A stretch of 38,521 nt of DNA from Pseudomonadota bacterium (GTDB lineage: Bacteria > Desulfobacterota > Anaeroferrophillalia > Anaeroferrophillales > Tharpellaceae). The stretch spans positions 1 to 38,521 of the forward strand of contig WFRP01000193.1 in assembly GCA_015486505.1 (NCBI GenBank). The letters run 5' to 3'. Below are positions 7,790 to 15,584 of this stretch, one piece after another. Below the pieces are notes generated by a model. That model searched no databases, was not told where the DNA came from, and saw nothing but the letters and a program-made list of their open reading frames with translations. Position 1 is the stretch's first letter. The number at the start of each line of letters is the position of its first letter. Position numbers and translations under genes: made by a program.

Positions 7790-9679
7790 TTAGTGGACAA
7801 GTCCCCATACAATCAGGAAAAGGCAGAAGAGGCCGACGGCAACGCCGGTGATGCCGATCAACTGACCGATGGCTTCCGGCAAAACGCCGGGGTATTTGGT
7901 CTGCAGTTTTTCCAGCATACCTTTTTCTTTAAGGCGCTCAAACTGAGCCGGGCGCTCTTCTTCCAGTTCATGGCCGGAAACCACACCGGTAAAGATAACC
8001 TGATCCATGGGGAATTTCTCCGGTCGGATATGGGCGTTGAAGAAGTGCACCGTGAAAATAAAGACTGAGGCCAAAAGCGCTTCATCTGAGTGGACAATGA
8101 TCGCGACATTGAAGGCCCAACCCGGCATGAACTGGGCGAAAAATTCCGGCATCCAGAGCATTAAACCGGTAAACCCGATGGCAAACATCCCCCAGAAAAC
8201 CGCGAGGAAGTCAAATTTTTCCCAGTAGGTCCAGCGGTCGAACTTTGGCATTTCCCCGGCCCCGACGAACCATTTGCACATTCCGGCGATATCGCGGCCG
8301 TCCTTGAAGTTCGGGAACAGTGAATCGGGGCCGAAAAGTTTCTGGAAGAAACTTTCGCCGGTCGGTTTCACGAGCAGGAAGTACATACTCCAGGCCACGG
8401 TTGAGAGGAAATAGGTGAATGTTATAATCGCGCAGCAGCGATGGATTTTCCCGGCCATCAGCGGGCCGCCGAGAACATCAGCCAGTCCGATAGCCCAGGG
8501 GGCTTCGGCAAATTTCAGCGGCAGGCCGGAAAGAACCAATCCTAAAAAACTGACCATCATCATAAAATGCAGAAGTTTTTCGGCAAAGCCGAAGCGCCGG
8601 TAGAAAACGTTAGGCGTATGGCATTCGTGGATAATCCCGAGGCGCCGCAGTTTGTTTTTCTCGATGTAGCTGCGAATCAGCCAGAGGATTGTATGGAGCC
8701 AGAAGACGGCAAAGGTTCCGCACAGTAAACCGGTCATCGCGATAAAGGTCCAGTAGAGCAAAGGATAGCCGGCTTTATCATGATGGGTTGCGTGGGGATG
8801 GTACTTGACAAAATTAGCGTTTGCCTTCTTGTGACACTGGCGGCAGGTTTCAATCCGGGCTTTGCCGGTCAGGTTGGATTTGGGGTCGTCAGTCGGCAGT
8901 TGTTTATGAGCGGTATGACAGTCGGCACAGCCGGCGACTGCCGCGGCGCCGCCGAGATGCTCGACTTTACCGTGATATTCACCACGATAGGATTCAAAGG
9001 ACATGGTGCTTATCTTGTTGCGCTCCATCATCTCTTCGTTGTTATGGCAGGGCTCGCAACTTGAGGTTTTGAACTCGTCGGCTTTCAGGGCCGCGGCCGA
9101 TTTCTTGTCATCAACCTGCAGTTTAATGATGCCATGGGTGCCGTGACAATCGGCACAGGCCGGAGAATCCGGGTTGCCGGCCGTAAGACCCTTGCCGTGA
9201 GAACTCTGCATGTAGTCGTCGTTGTCATGACAGTTGCTGCACATCGCGACCGTTTTGGCTTTATCATCTTTTAACGAGGTGAGCTTGTGAATATCGGAAT
9301 GGCAGTCAGTACAGGCGACATCATTGTCAGCGTGGACGGATTGCGCGAACAGGCGGGCCTCATCCCGGTGACAGAAGCCGCATTTAACCGGCTGCATCGG
9401 CGCTTCACTATCGGAATGTTTATCAATATCCGAGATGTCGCGATGGCAACTGGTACAGGCGTTGACGCCATGGGGTGATGCGGCATAGGCGTCGGCATCG
9501 ATGTCGTCATGACATTCAAGACACTGGCCGACCGAGATGCACTCGACGCAGCTCTCTTCTTTTTTCGTGTCATCCTGCTTGGCGATTGCGCTGTCGCTGT
9601 AGAGTCCGATAGCTGCTATGAATGCAATTATCAGCACTAATAAAATGGGTAGGCGAAGTGCTCCTATCTTCTTTTTCAT
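7790..9679 (-). CDS. CbcL-like fused nine-haem c-type / b-type inner-membrane cytochrome
   Basis: A 629-residue protein. A signal or anchor segment (LRLPILLVLIIAFIAAIGL) precedes nine CxxCH haem-c motifs spread over residues 50-285 (CLECH, CTSCH, CGFCH, CTDCH, CSNCH, CADCH, CEPCH, CADCH, CRQCH). A cytochrome b561/FdnI-type domain follows, with about six membrane helices and candidate haem-b histidines in LLHFMMM, GKIHRCC, IVHSDEA and VHFFNAHIRP. This architecture matches CbcL of Geobacter, which moves electrons from menaquinol to periplasmic cytochromes for low-potential metal or electrode reduction. That role here is inferred from architecture. GGAGA lies about 11 nt before the ATG. It is monocistronic, followed by RS1 copies B and A and a strong terminator. 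Confidence 0.85.
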   Translation of the reverse strand: MKKKIGALRLPILLVLIIAFIAAIGLYSDSAIAKQDDTKKEESCVECISVGQCLECHDDIDADAYAASPHGVNACTSCHRDISDIDKHSDSEAPMQPVKCGFCHRDEARLFAQSVHADNDVACTDCHSDIHKLTSLKDDKAKTVAMCSNCHDNDDYMQSSHGKGLTAGNPDSPACADCHGTHGIIKLQVDDKKSAAALKADEFKTSSCEPCHNNEEMMERNKISTMSFESYRGEYHGKVEHLGGAAAVAGCADCHTAHKQLPTDDPKSNLTGKARIETCRQCHKKANANFVKYHPHATHHDKAGYPLLYWTFIAMTGLLCGTFAVFWLHTILWLIRSYIEKNKLRRLGIIHECHTPNVFYRRFGFAEKLLHFMMMVSFLGLVLSGLPLKFAEAPWAIGLADVLGGPLMAGKIHRCCAIITFTYFLSTVAWSMYFLLVKPTGESFFQKLFGPDSLFPNFKDGRDIAGMCKWFVGAGEMPKFDRWTYWEKFDFLAVFWGMFAIGFTGLMLWMPEFFAQFMPGWAFNVAIIVHSDEALLASVFIFTVHFFNAHIRPEKFPMDQVIFTGVVSGHELEEERPAQFERLKEKGMLEKLQTKYPGVLPEAIGQLIGITGVAVGLFCLFLIVWGLVH

Positions 9680-9840
9680 TGTTTCCCAGTCTCCTTGGCA
9701 GAAAGTCTGTATAATGTGAGAGTGATCCGCAGTCGTTTTTGGTCTGCGGCTCTCAGGTTAGATGACAATATGGCTGTTTATGTTAAAGCATTAAAAATGC
9801 TATTATTTTAATATTCTTGATATTGTATACATCGGGATAA
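9680..9840. other. Intergenic region upstream of the cytochrome gene
   Basis: Holds the cytochrome ribosome-binding site and an AT-rich leader. Two inverted repeats are visible: CCGCAG...CTGCGG around 9729-9751, and AGCATT...AATGCT near 9786-9800. Either could be an operator or a transcript hairpin. No convincing -35/-10 pair is seen. Confidence 0.4.
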
Positions 9841-9872
9841 AGAAATAAGGCAGGCACCGGTTGGTGCCTGCC
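9841..9872 (-). terminator. Terminator of the atp F0 operon
   Basis: Perfect 10-bp stem GGCAGGCACC/GGTGCCTGCC with a 4-nt loop. On the minus strand it is followed by TTATTTCTTT. It lies about 60 bp beyond the atpE stop. Confidence 0.75.
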
Positions 9873-9929
9873 GACTATACTTAACTGAACTTTTCAGGGT
9901 CTGTTAAAAAAACAGACAAACATTTCAAA

Positions 9930-10259
9930 CTAAATCTTGAGAACGAGCATCAGAGCGATAACCAGAGCGTAAATAACCAGAGACTCGATCATCGCCAGAC
10001 CGATAATCATCGGGGTTGTGATCTTGTTGGCGGCACTGGGGTTACGGCCAATACTTCCAAGCGCGGAGAAGATACCCATTCCCTGGCCCAAAGCACCACC
10101 GAATGCGGCAATACCGATAGCGATAGCCGCTGCATAAGCATAAGCCATTCCGCTGCCGTTACTGCCGCTTGCTGCAGTTGCAGCCGCTTCATTTGCCATG
10201 GCGGCAGTACCTACACACAGGGTTGCGATCGTGACTACGACCTGAACTAATCTTTTCAT
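9930..10259 (-). CDS. atpE: ATP synthase F0 subunit c
   Basis: A 109-residue proteolipid forming the rotor ring. An unusual N-terminal signal-like extension ([22 protein letters not shown]) precedes the two-helix hairpin; most c subunits lack one. Helix 1 has GGALGQG (Gln59), the polar loop is RNPSA, and helix 2 has the ion-binding Glu92 in [11 protein letters not shown]. Gln59, Glu92, Ser93 and Tyr97 match the spacing of known sodium-binding c subunits; see findings. A perfect AAGGAGGT ribosome-binding site precedes it, consistent with the need for many copies. It is the last gene of the atpZ-atpI-atpB-atpE operon. Confidence 0.93.
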   Translation of the reverse strand: MKRLVQVVVTIATLCVGTAAMANEAAATAASGSNGSGMAYAYAAAIAIGIAAFGGALGQGMGIFSALGSIGRNPSAANKITTPMIIGLAMIESLVIYALVIALMLVLKI

Positions 10260-10330
10260 TTTGTCACCTCCTTACAGTTTATGGTTGTATGTTGATCCCG
10301 GCAGCCAGCGGCCGCCGGAAGTAAAATATA

Positions 10331-11038
10331 TTAATGATCGTGCGAAAGCGCCCCTTCAAAATAGGCCAGGGTGAGCAGGGTAAAAACAAAGGTCTGGACA
10401 ATGGCTACGAACAGTCCCAGAAATGCGATCGGTACCGGCACCAGGATCGGGCAGAGCATGACAAAAATTGCCGCGACGAGATGGTCACCCATGATGTTAC
10501 CGAAAAGACGCAGAGAAAGCGACATCGGCCGGGCCAGATGACCGATGATTTCAATCGGAATCATTAAAGGGGAGAGCCAGAGAAACGGCCCGACAAATTG
10601 TTTAAGATATTTGGGACCGTGTTCCTGCCAGCCGTAATAATGGGTCATAAAAAAGACCGTCAGCGCGCAGGCGGCGGTGGTGTTGATATTGTCGGTCGGC
10701 GGGGTAAAACCCGGGATCAGGCCGGAGAGGTTAGAAAAGAGGATAAAGAAAATAATGCCGCCGATTATACAGAGGAACTTCCGCGAAACCTCGGCTCCAA
10801 GACTGTCGCTGATTAATTTGAGGATACCCTCAACCATAGTCTCCAGAAGATTCTGCAACGTAAAGCGGCCCTCAGGAATAATCAGCTCCTCAGGGTCGCA
10901 GCTGCGAATTTTGCGGGTGCCCAGCAGAACCAGGATAACAACAAACAGGGAGACCAGAATGGCATTGGCAATGTGTACCGGGATCGTATTCAGGCCGGGG
11001 ATCAATCCGACCCAGGTGATAGTAGGTGCGTGATGCAT
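10331..11038 (-). CDS. atpB: ATP synthase F0 subunit a
   Basis: A 235-residue membrane protein with five to six helices that forms the ion half-channels beside the c ring. The essential Arg is in SLRLFGNIMGDH (Arg177). The preceding helix reads LMIPIEIIGHLARPMSL and the final one AIVQTFVFTLLTLAYFEGAL, both typical. It lies between the atpI-like gene and atpE, with gaps of 40 and 71 bp. The F1 genes and b/delta subunits are not in this window, as expected for the split atp clusters of many Desulfobacterota. Confidence 0.95.
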   Translation of the reverse strand: MHHAPTITWVGLIPGLNTIPVHIANAILVSLFVVILVLLGTRKIRSCDPEELIIPEGRFTLQNLLETMVEGILKLISDSLGAEVSRKFLCIIGGIIFFILFSNLSGLIPGFTPPTDNINTTAACALTVFFMTHYYGWQEHGPKYLKQFVGPFLWLSPLMIPIEIIGHLARPMSLSLRLFGNIMGDHLVAAIFVMLCPILVPVPIAFLGLFVAIVQTFVFTLLTLAYFEGALSHDH

Positions 11039-11078
11039 AATCTTTCCTCAAAGTAACTGATTATTAGGGATATACCGG

Positions 11079-11489
11079 TTAATCCTCAGGTTTTGCTTTA
11101 GCCTGAGGCTTGCTGAAAACCAAAAATGTTACTGTTTCTAAAGCAATGCTGCCGAACAGGGCCGAAAATCCAACCAAAAAACCCAACGGTCGGCATATGT
11201 GAGACAGAATCACCGCGATGGTAATTGTGGTCAGGCCAAGCGTCAGCAGCAGCAATATCACGCCGATTTTAGCGCCGGCTTTAGCCGCAGTTCCCAGGTT
11301 GCCGGTATTCACGAAAGTCCGGCTGATCAGGAGGCTTAATGCCGAAAAATAGGCGAACGCGAGAATCCCGCCGATTGCCACTCCGGCGACATCGACCTGT
11401 TTGATATCGACCAGCCCGGCACTCAGGCTCAGCCCGGCCGTAATGACAAGCATAAAAAGACTGATTCGCCGTAATCTTTGATCTTTCAT
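11079..11489 (-). CDS. atpI: ATP synthase subunit I-like membrane protein
   Basis: A 136-residue protein with four predicted membrane helices (LFMLVITAGLSLSAGLV, VAIGGILAFAYFSALSLLI, IGVILLLLTLGLTTITIAVIL, FLVGFSALFGSIALETVTFLV) and a charged C-terminal tail. Position between atpZ and atpB fits the UncI/AtpI family, which assists c-ring assembly. Sequence conservation in this family is low, so the assignment rests mostly on context and topology. It is 13 nt downstream of atpZ. Confidence 0.7.
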   Translation of the reverse strand: MKDQRLRRISLFMLVITAGLSLSAGLVDIKQVDVAGVAIGGILAFAYFSALSLLISRTFVNTGNLGTAAKAGAKIGVILLLLTLGLTTITIAVILSHICRPLGFLVGFSALFGSIALETVTFLVFSKPQAKAKPED

Positions 11490-11501
11490 TTTAACCGGCG
11501 A

Positions 11502-11798
11502 CTATCGGTTCCCGGCATTATCATTTTCCTGCTCTTTTTCAAGCTCTTTTAACGCCAGGTAAACCCGCTTGAAACCGGCCGCTATCCCGCAGAGTAGTAA
11601 AAAAATCGTCAGCCACGGCGACGTGCCGAACCGGCGGTCAAGAAAGTAGCCGCTGAAGACTCCGATAGCCACGGAAAAACCGAGCTCAAGGCCGACCGTA
11701 CCGTAGCGGCTTACCTGGCTGAAAGCTTTTTTGAATTTTGCTTCCTGCGGTTTGCTGCCGGCGGTCGGCGGGTTTTCTGGAGTCAGCTTTCTGGGCAC
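11502..11798 (-). CDS. atpZ: AtpZ/AtpI-family protein
   Basis: A 98-residue protein with a basic N-terminal tail and two membrane helices (YGTVGLELGFSVAIGVFSGYFLD and SPWLTIFLLLCGIAAGFKRVY) separated by a short loop, followed by a charged helix. This is the usual AtpZ plan. The family has been proposed to help F0 assembly or magnesium uptake. It starts with GTG and has only a weak AAAGAG upstream. It is the first gene of the F0 operon, and an inverted RS1 remnant lies in its leader. Confidence 0.75.
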   Translation of the reverse strand: MPRKLTPENPPTAGSKPQEAKFKKAFSQVSRYGTVGLELGFSVAIGVFSGYFLDRRFGTSPWLTIFLLLCGIAAGFKRVYLALKELEKEQENDNAGNR

Positions 11799-11810
11799 CG
11801 TAAACTCTTT

Positions 11811-11886
11811 TAAGTGCTCTTATCTGAACATTTTCTGACTACTGAATCTTGTTTTTCGGGCAGAAAATATCCTGCTTAAAGCACCG
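11811..11886 (-). repeat. RS1 repeat remnant, copy G (inverted)
   Basis: Read on the minus strand it matches the first hairpin of RS1 (GATATTTTCTG ... CAGAAAATGTTCAGATAAGAGCACTT) with scattered changes. The downstream GC hairpins are absent. It lies just upstream of atpZ, between it and hemL. Confidence 0.7.
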
Positions 11887-11929
11887 ATTGAAAAAGGTCG
11901 CGCCCCTTTAGCATAGGCGTAGTGTGAAG

Positions 11930-13219
11930 TCAAGATGAAATTGTTTTAAGTGCGAGCCGGACTGCTTCGAGGGTTCTGCCGAGATCATCCTGGCTATGCG
12001 CTGCTGAAATAAACCCGGCTTCAAATTGTGAAGGCGCCAGATAAATGCCCTGGTTTAACATAGCGCTAAAGTATTGCGCAAAATGCTTACAGTCGGAAGA
12101 TTGCGCCTGGCTGTAATTAGTTACCGGGGTCGAAGTAAAGTAGGTACATAACATAGAGCCGACCCGGTTGCAGACGTGGGGGATATTAAATTCCGAAAAA
12201 AGCGCGTTGATCCCGTCACCGAGCCAGGCGGATTTTTTTTCAAGTTCCGGATAGGGGTTCTCCTCCTTCAAGGTTCGTAGAGTAACAACGCCGGCGGCCA
12301 TGGCCAGCGGGTTTCCGGAAAGGGTCCCGGCCTGGTAGACCGCCCCCAAAGGCGCCAGATGCTCCATAATCTCCCGCTTGCCGCCAAAAGCGCCAACCGG
12401 CAGGCCGCCGCCGACAATCTTGCCGAGGCAGGTCAGGTCGGGGCTGATATTGTAAAGGGTCTGAGCGCCGCCGAAAGCGACTCTGAAACCGGTCATGACT
12501 TCATCGAAAATCAGGACAATCCCGTGTTTTGTGCAGCGATCACGCAGGCCCTGGAGAAAATCCGGCTGCGGCGGGATGGTGCCCATATTGCCGGCTACCG
12601 GTTCGACAATTATCGCCGCTATTTCGTCAGCGCAATCTTGAAGCAGGCTGTCGATGGAGCCTAAATCATTATAAATCGCCGAAAGGGTGTTGCGGGTAAA
12701 TTCTTCCGGGACTCCGGCGCTGTCGGGTACGCCGAGAGTGGTGGCCCCCGAACCGGCTTCAACCAGTAAATAATCGACATGGCCGTGGTAGCAGCCGGCA
12801 AATTTTACAATCTTTTTTCGCCCGGTATAGCCGCGGGCGAGGCGGATGGCGCTCATGGTCGCTTCGGTGCCGGAATTAACCATCCGCACCATCTCAATGC
12901 TGGGCAGTGCCGCGCAGATCTCTTCCGCCATTTCAATCTCAAGAATGGTCGGGGCGCCGAAACTGGCACCGCGGGCGACCCGGTCGCGGATTGCTTCGAC
13001 GACCGCCGGATGGGCGTGGCCGAGAATCATCGGCCCCCAGGAACCGACATAATCAATATATTCGTTACCGTCGACATCGTAGACTTTACTGCCGCGGCCG
13101 CGGATGATAAACGGCGGCTCAAGATTTACAGATTTATAGGCTCGAACCGGGCTGTTGACGCCGCCGGGTATGACTTTCCGGGCCCGGTGGAAAAGTTTTT
13201 CAGAAGTTGTCCGCTTCAT
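11930..13219 (-). CDS. hemL: Glutamate-1-semialdehyde 2,1-aminomutase
   Basis: PLP enzyme of the C5 route that makes 5-aminolevulinate for haem and other tetrapyrroles. The 429-residue length is standard. Visible motifs are [19 protein letters not shown] at the N-terminus, the PLP-phosphate region [15 protein letters not shown], the cofactor Asp in [12 protein letters not shown] and the Schiff-base Lys in [34 protein letters not shown] completes the signature. The haem demand of the nine-haem cytochrome nearby fits the context. It is upstream of the atp F0 operon in the same direction, with no clear terminator between. Confidence 0.97.
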   Translation of the reverse strand: MKRTTSEKLFHRARKVIPGGVNSPVRAYKSVNLEPPFIIRGRGSKVYDVDGNEYIDYVGSWGPMILGHAHPAVVEAIRDRVARGASFGAPTILEIEMAEEICAALPSIEMVRMVNSGTEATMSAIRLARGYTGRKKIVKFAGCYHGHVDYLLVEAGSGATTLGVPDSAGVPEEFTRNTLSAIYNDLGSIDSLLQDCADEIAAIIVEPVAGNMGTIPPQPDFLQGLRDRCTKHGIVLIFDEVMTGFRVAFGGAQTLYNISPDLTCLGKIVGGGLPVGAFGGKREIMEHLAPLGAVYQAGTLSGNPLAMAAGVVTLRTLKEENPYPELEKKSAWLGDGINALFSEFNIPHVCNRVGSMLCTYFTSTPVTNYSQAQSSDCKHFAQYFSAMLNQGIYLAPSQFEAGFISAAHSQDDLGRTLEAVRLALKTISS

Positions 13220-13370
13220 TATTATTTCCTCTATAATATGCGATAGGTAAAGGTGGTTTGGACCGGGTTGATTTATTCGCGGGCGCTATACCGCAGGAGT
13301 TGGATGTTGTCAATAAATTTTGCCGGAGTTACACTTTATATAGCTCCCGGCGGGTTGAGATGTCGCCAGG

Positions 13371-13499
13371 CATTAGTACCTTACAGGTTATTTTCTGCAC
13401 CAAAAAACAAGATTTAATAATCAGAAAATGTTCTGATAAGAGTACTTATTTGCGGGCCGGAAACTTTCTTTTGGGTTGCGGGATTTGTTCCCGCATTAG
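13371..13499 (+). repeat. RS1 repeat, copy C (short form)
   Basis: Begins CATTAGTACCTTACAGG and ends CCCGCATTAG. It resembles copy B, with first hairpin TTTTCTG/CAGAAAA. It lies in the leader region upstream of hemL and forms a tandem pair with copy D. Confidence 0.85.
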
Positions 13500-13656
13500 T
13501 ACCTTACAGGTTATTTTCTTGTTTTTTTCGACAGCTTTTTTCAACTGTAAAAACAAGAAAATGTTCTGATAAGAGTACTTATTTGCGACCAGCGGATTGC
13601 CCCTGGGTGCGGGCCGAAAAGCCCTGTTTGGGTTGCGGGATATGTTCCCGCATTAG
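13494..13656 (+). repeat. RS1 repeat, copy D (long form)
   Basis: Long form nearly identical to copy A, with the ACAG/CTGT inner loop and TTTTCTTG/CAAGAAAA arms. Its terminal CATTAG supplies the TAA stop (minus strand) of the SHOCT-like gene at 13653. Confidence 0.85.
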
Positions 13657-14264
13657 ATCGTTATTTCGGTAGCTTCGGTAGCTTCGTGGTTTTTGTTTTC
13701 CGGTACCGGCGTGGGGGCGGTGGAATCTTCCTGCGGGTTTTTGCCGGGTTTCAGGATTTCAGTTTTGAGTTGGAGAAATTCATCTTTACTGAGAAGCCCG
13801 CGGTCATAAAGTTCCGACAGGCGTAAAAGATCGTTACGCGGGGCGGCAGTCGGAGAAAGTTCGGGCAGGGCCCGGAGTTCCCGAACCGGGTTCTCCAGCA
13901 TCAGTTGATCATTTTCTTTCGGGCCCTTGATGGAAATCGAGGCGAGGCCGCCGAGCAGGCTTATTTCAATGTTCTGTCCCGGAAATGACGGGTTTTGCAG
14001 AGTGTTCAGGATCTGTTTGCCGTTTTGTTTGATCAGGCGGTAGAAAAACACGCCGGAGCCGATTATAAGTAAAACTCCGGCGCCCAGAATATATTCTATG
14101 TATTCAGAGATTCCCTGAATAAAAACGACCGCCGTTGCCAGGAATATGACCAGCAAAAGATGGATTACCAGAACCAGGTAGCCTGCCATAATCCCGCTGA
14201 AGAGCGGTTTTTTTTTGTTTTCTGACATTTTTTTGTTTTCGGACATTGTGTTGTTTTCGGACAT
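13653..14264 (-). CDS. Membrane protein with C-terminal SHOCT-like motif (unknown function)
   Basis: About 203 residues from the ATG chosen here. The ORF track uses a TTG 15 codons earlier, whereas this ATG is preceded by GGGGG at about 4 nt. The N-terminus is a short repeated MSEN unit (three copies). Two membrane helices follow (IMAGYLVLVIHLLLVIFLATAVVFI and YILGAGVLLIIGSGVFFYRLI). The C-terminal LLRLSELYDRGLLSKDEFLQLKTEIL is the short helical SHOCT-type motif often found at the end of membrane proteins. The Thr/Glu-rich tail (HEATEATEITI) ends inside RS1 copy D, so the natural C-terminus may have been changed by the repeat. No function is recognised. Confidence 0.65.
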   Translation of the reverse strand: MSENNTMSENKKMSENKKKPLFSGIMAGYLVLVIHLLLVIFLATAVVFIQGISEYIEYILGAGVLLIIGSGVFFYRLIKQNGKQILNTLQNPSFPGQNIEISLLGGLASISIKGPKENDQLMLENPVRELRALPELSPTAAPRNDLLRLSELYDRGLLSKDEFLQLKTEILKPGKNPQEDSTAPTPVPENKNHEATEATEITI

Positions 14265-14309
14265 TGTGCCCCCGGATAGTTCTGCAGTAATGTTTGGTGA
14301 TTTTTGCAA

Positions 14310-14528
14310 ACAAAGGGGCTGTTTATACAGGCTTTTTTTTATTTAAGCAATGAAATAGTTCCCGGAAAATCTTGTTGGGGCTGTGGTGCGGCCGACAAAA
14401 ACCAACACTTCTTTCCCGTACTCACGGCTACCCCGGGTGGATTCATAAAAAAAATCGCGTCGCGCTGACATTTGTATGCGAACTTACAAAAATTGTCGAT
14501 TGTATTTTGGAAAAGAAAGTTTTTTTCC
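14310..14528. other. Divergent intergenic region left of the nuo promoter
   Basis: Lies between the leftward SHOCT gene and the rightward nuo operon. I see no gene, RNA or repeat in it, apart from an AT-rich stretch with runs of A and T just before the promoter -35. Confidence 0.5.
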
Positions 14529-14557
14529 TTGACATCGATAAGTGGTCTCGGTATATA
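14529..14557 (+). promoter_or_regulatory. Promoter of the nuo operon
   Basis: TTGACA (14529-14534), 17-bp spacer, TATATA (14552-14557). A poly-T/A stretch immediately upstream resembles an UP element. The transcript would have a leader of about 110 nt before nuoA. No operator is obvious. Confidence 0.7.
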
Positions 14558-14673
14558 GGCCGCGCTTTAATAAAAAGGTTCACATAGTCATTATTGTCGA
14601 CTAATACATTAATGTTAAGTGAATGTGGATTTTGAGTGTCCTGTAGGCCTGTTGCAGATTTGGGGTGAAAATA

Positions 14674-15030
14674 ATGTTGCGTGATTATGTGCCGGTTCTG
14701 GTGATGTTGCTGGTAGGGTTGGGTTTCGGTGTGGTGGCAGTGATTCTGTCGAGTGTTCTCGGTCCGAATCGAAAGTCACGGGTCAAAAAAGAGACCTATG
14801 AATGCGGTATGACGACGATTGGCGCCTCCTATGTGCAGACGCCGATTAAATACTATGTGGTCGCGTTGCTTTTTCTCGTATTTGATCTTGAATGTGTTTT
14901 TCTTTATCCCTGGGCGGTACACTATAAGAGCTTAGGGTTTTTCGGTTTTGTCGAGATGGTCCTCTTTATGGTGGTCCTTTTCGTCTGTTATGTCTATGTC
15001 TGGAAAAAGGGAGCCTTGGAATGGGAATAG
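14674..15030 (+). CDS. nuoA: NADH-quinone oxidoreductase-type subunit A
   Basis: A membrane subunit of about 118 residues at the quinone end of complex I, with three helices. [15 protein letters not shown] carries the conserved ECG segment and [12 protein letters not shown] is the helix-2 signature. The ORF track starts at an upstream GTG; the ATG here has TGGGGTGA at good spacing. Its last codons overlap nuoB by 10 nt, implying translational coupling. It is the first gene of the operon. Confidence 0.95.
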   Translation: MLRDYVPVLVMLLVGLGFGVVAVILSSVLGPNRKSRVKKETYECGMTTIGASYVQTPIKYYVVALLFLVFDLECVFLYPWAVHYKSLGFFGFVEMVLFMVVLFVCYVYVWKKGALEWE

Positions 15031-15551
15031 AGAGTGCATTAAAGGGCGACGGATTCCTGGTCACCAACCTTGAGGGTTTAGTTAACTGGGGACGTAAGAA
15101 TTCGATCTGGCCCTGTACCTTCGGTCTGGCCTGATGCGCTTTGGAGATGATGGCTACCAGTTTGGCTAGCTACGATATCGCCCGCTTCGGTTCCGAAGTT
15201 TTTCGACCGTCGCCGCGCCAGTCCGATCTGATGATCGTGGCTGGGACCCTGACCAAGAAGATGTCGGTTATGGTCAAGCGCATTTACGAACAGATGGCCG
15301 AGCCGCGCTGGGTGATTGCCATGGGGGCCTGCGCTTCCTGCGGCGGTGTTTTTCAGAGCTATTCAGTGGTTCAGGGGGTTGATCAGGTGATTCCGGTTGA
15401 TGTCTATGTGCCCGGTTGTCCGCCCCGTCCTGAAGCTCTTCTGGCCAGCGTTATGAAACTGCAGGACAAGATTACGCGGGATAAATTCTGTGATCGTCCG
15501 GACTATGAAGAGCCTTCAAGCCGGAAATCCGAGATTGTCAGTTTGTGTTAG
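15021..15551 (+). CDS. nuoB: NuoB (cluster N2 subunit) with in-frame UGA, predicted selenoprotein
   Basis: A 176-residue subunit carrying [4Fe-4S] cluster N2, which hands electrons to quinone. The frame opens at ATG 15021, overlapping nuoA, and reads W-P-C-T-F-G-L-A, then TGA (15132-15134), then C-A-L-E-M-M. In normal NuoB this position is the first Cys of the tandem CC pair, and both residues ligate N2. The remaining ligands are present: Cys39, Cys104 (MGACASCGG) and Cys133 (VPGCPPRPE). Downstream sequence is intact and well conserved ([22 protein letters not shown]), so the gene is not decaying. A SECIS-like hairpin follows the TGA. The ORF track's start at TTG 15141 would drop 40 essential residues. 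Sec38 is inferred; a TGC-to-TGA sequencing error is the alternative. Confidence 0.88.
15132..15172 (+). promoter_or_regulatory. Bacterial SECIS-like element in nuoB
   Basis: The UGA is followed by GGCUACCA-GUU-UGG-C-UAGCU. This forms a 7-bp stem (plus outer G-U and U-A pairs) with a single bulged C and a 3-nt GUU apical loop. The loop begins 25 nt after the UGA and starts with G. Both the distance and the apical G fit the published bacterial SECIS pattern as I recall it. Paired bases fall in weakly conserved codons (A-T-S-L-A-S). Confidence 0.65.
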
Positions 15552-15584
15552 TTCAAGAAAGAATAATTTAGAGAGTAGACCGCC

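Noticed and set aside
12779-13246. 155-residue plus-strand ORF opposite hemL
   Set aside because: It is the antisense shadow of a fully conserved hemL, and its translation looks like no protein family.
13371-13656. Tandem RS1 copies as a CRISPR array
   Set aside because: Units are 129-163 bp with internal hairpins, only two per locus, with no unique spacers and no cas genes.
15141-15551. Short NuoB starting at TTG 15141, as given by the ORF track
   Set aside because: It would remove the conserved [14 protein letters not shown] cluster-binding start of NuoB. The upstream frame is conserved, opens with an ATG overlapping nuoA, and is broken only by a TGA at a Cys position.
15021-15551. nuoB as a pseudogene
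   Set aside because: Only one stop is present, at a Cys codon. All flanking sequence and other cluster ligands are intact, and the operon is otherwise complete.
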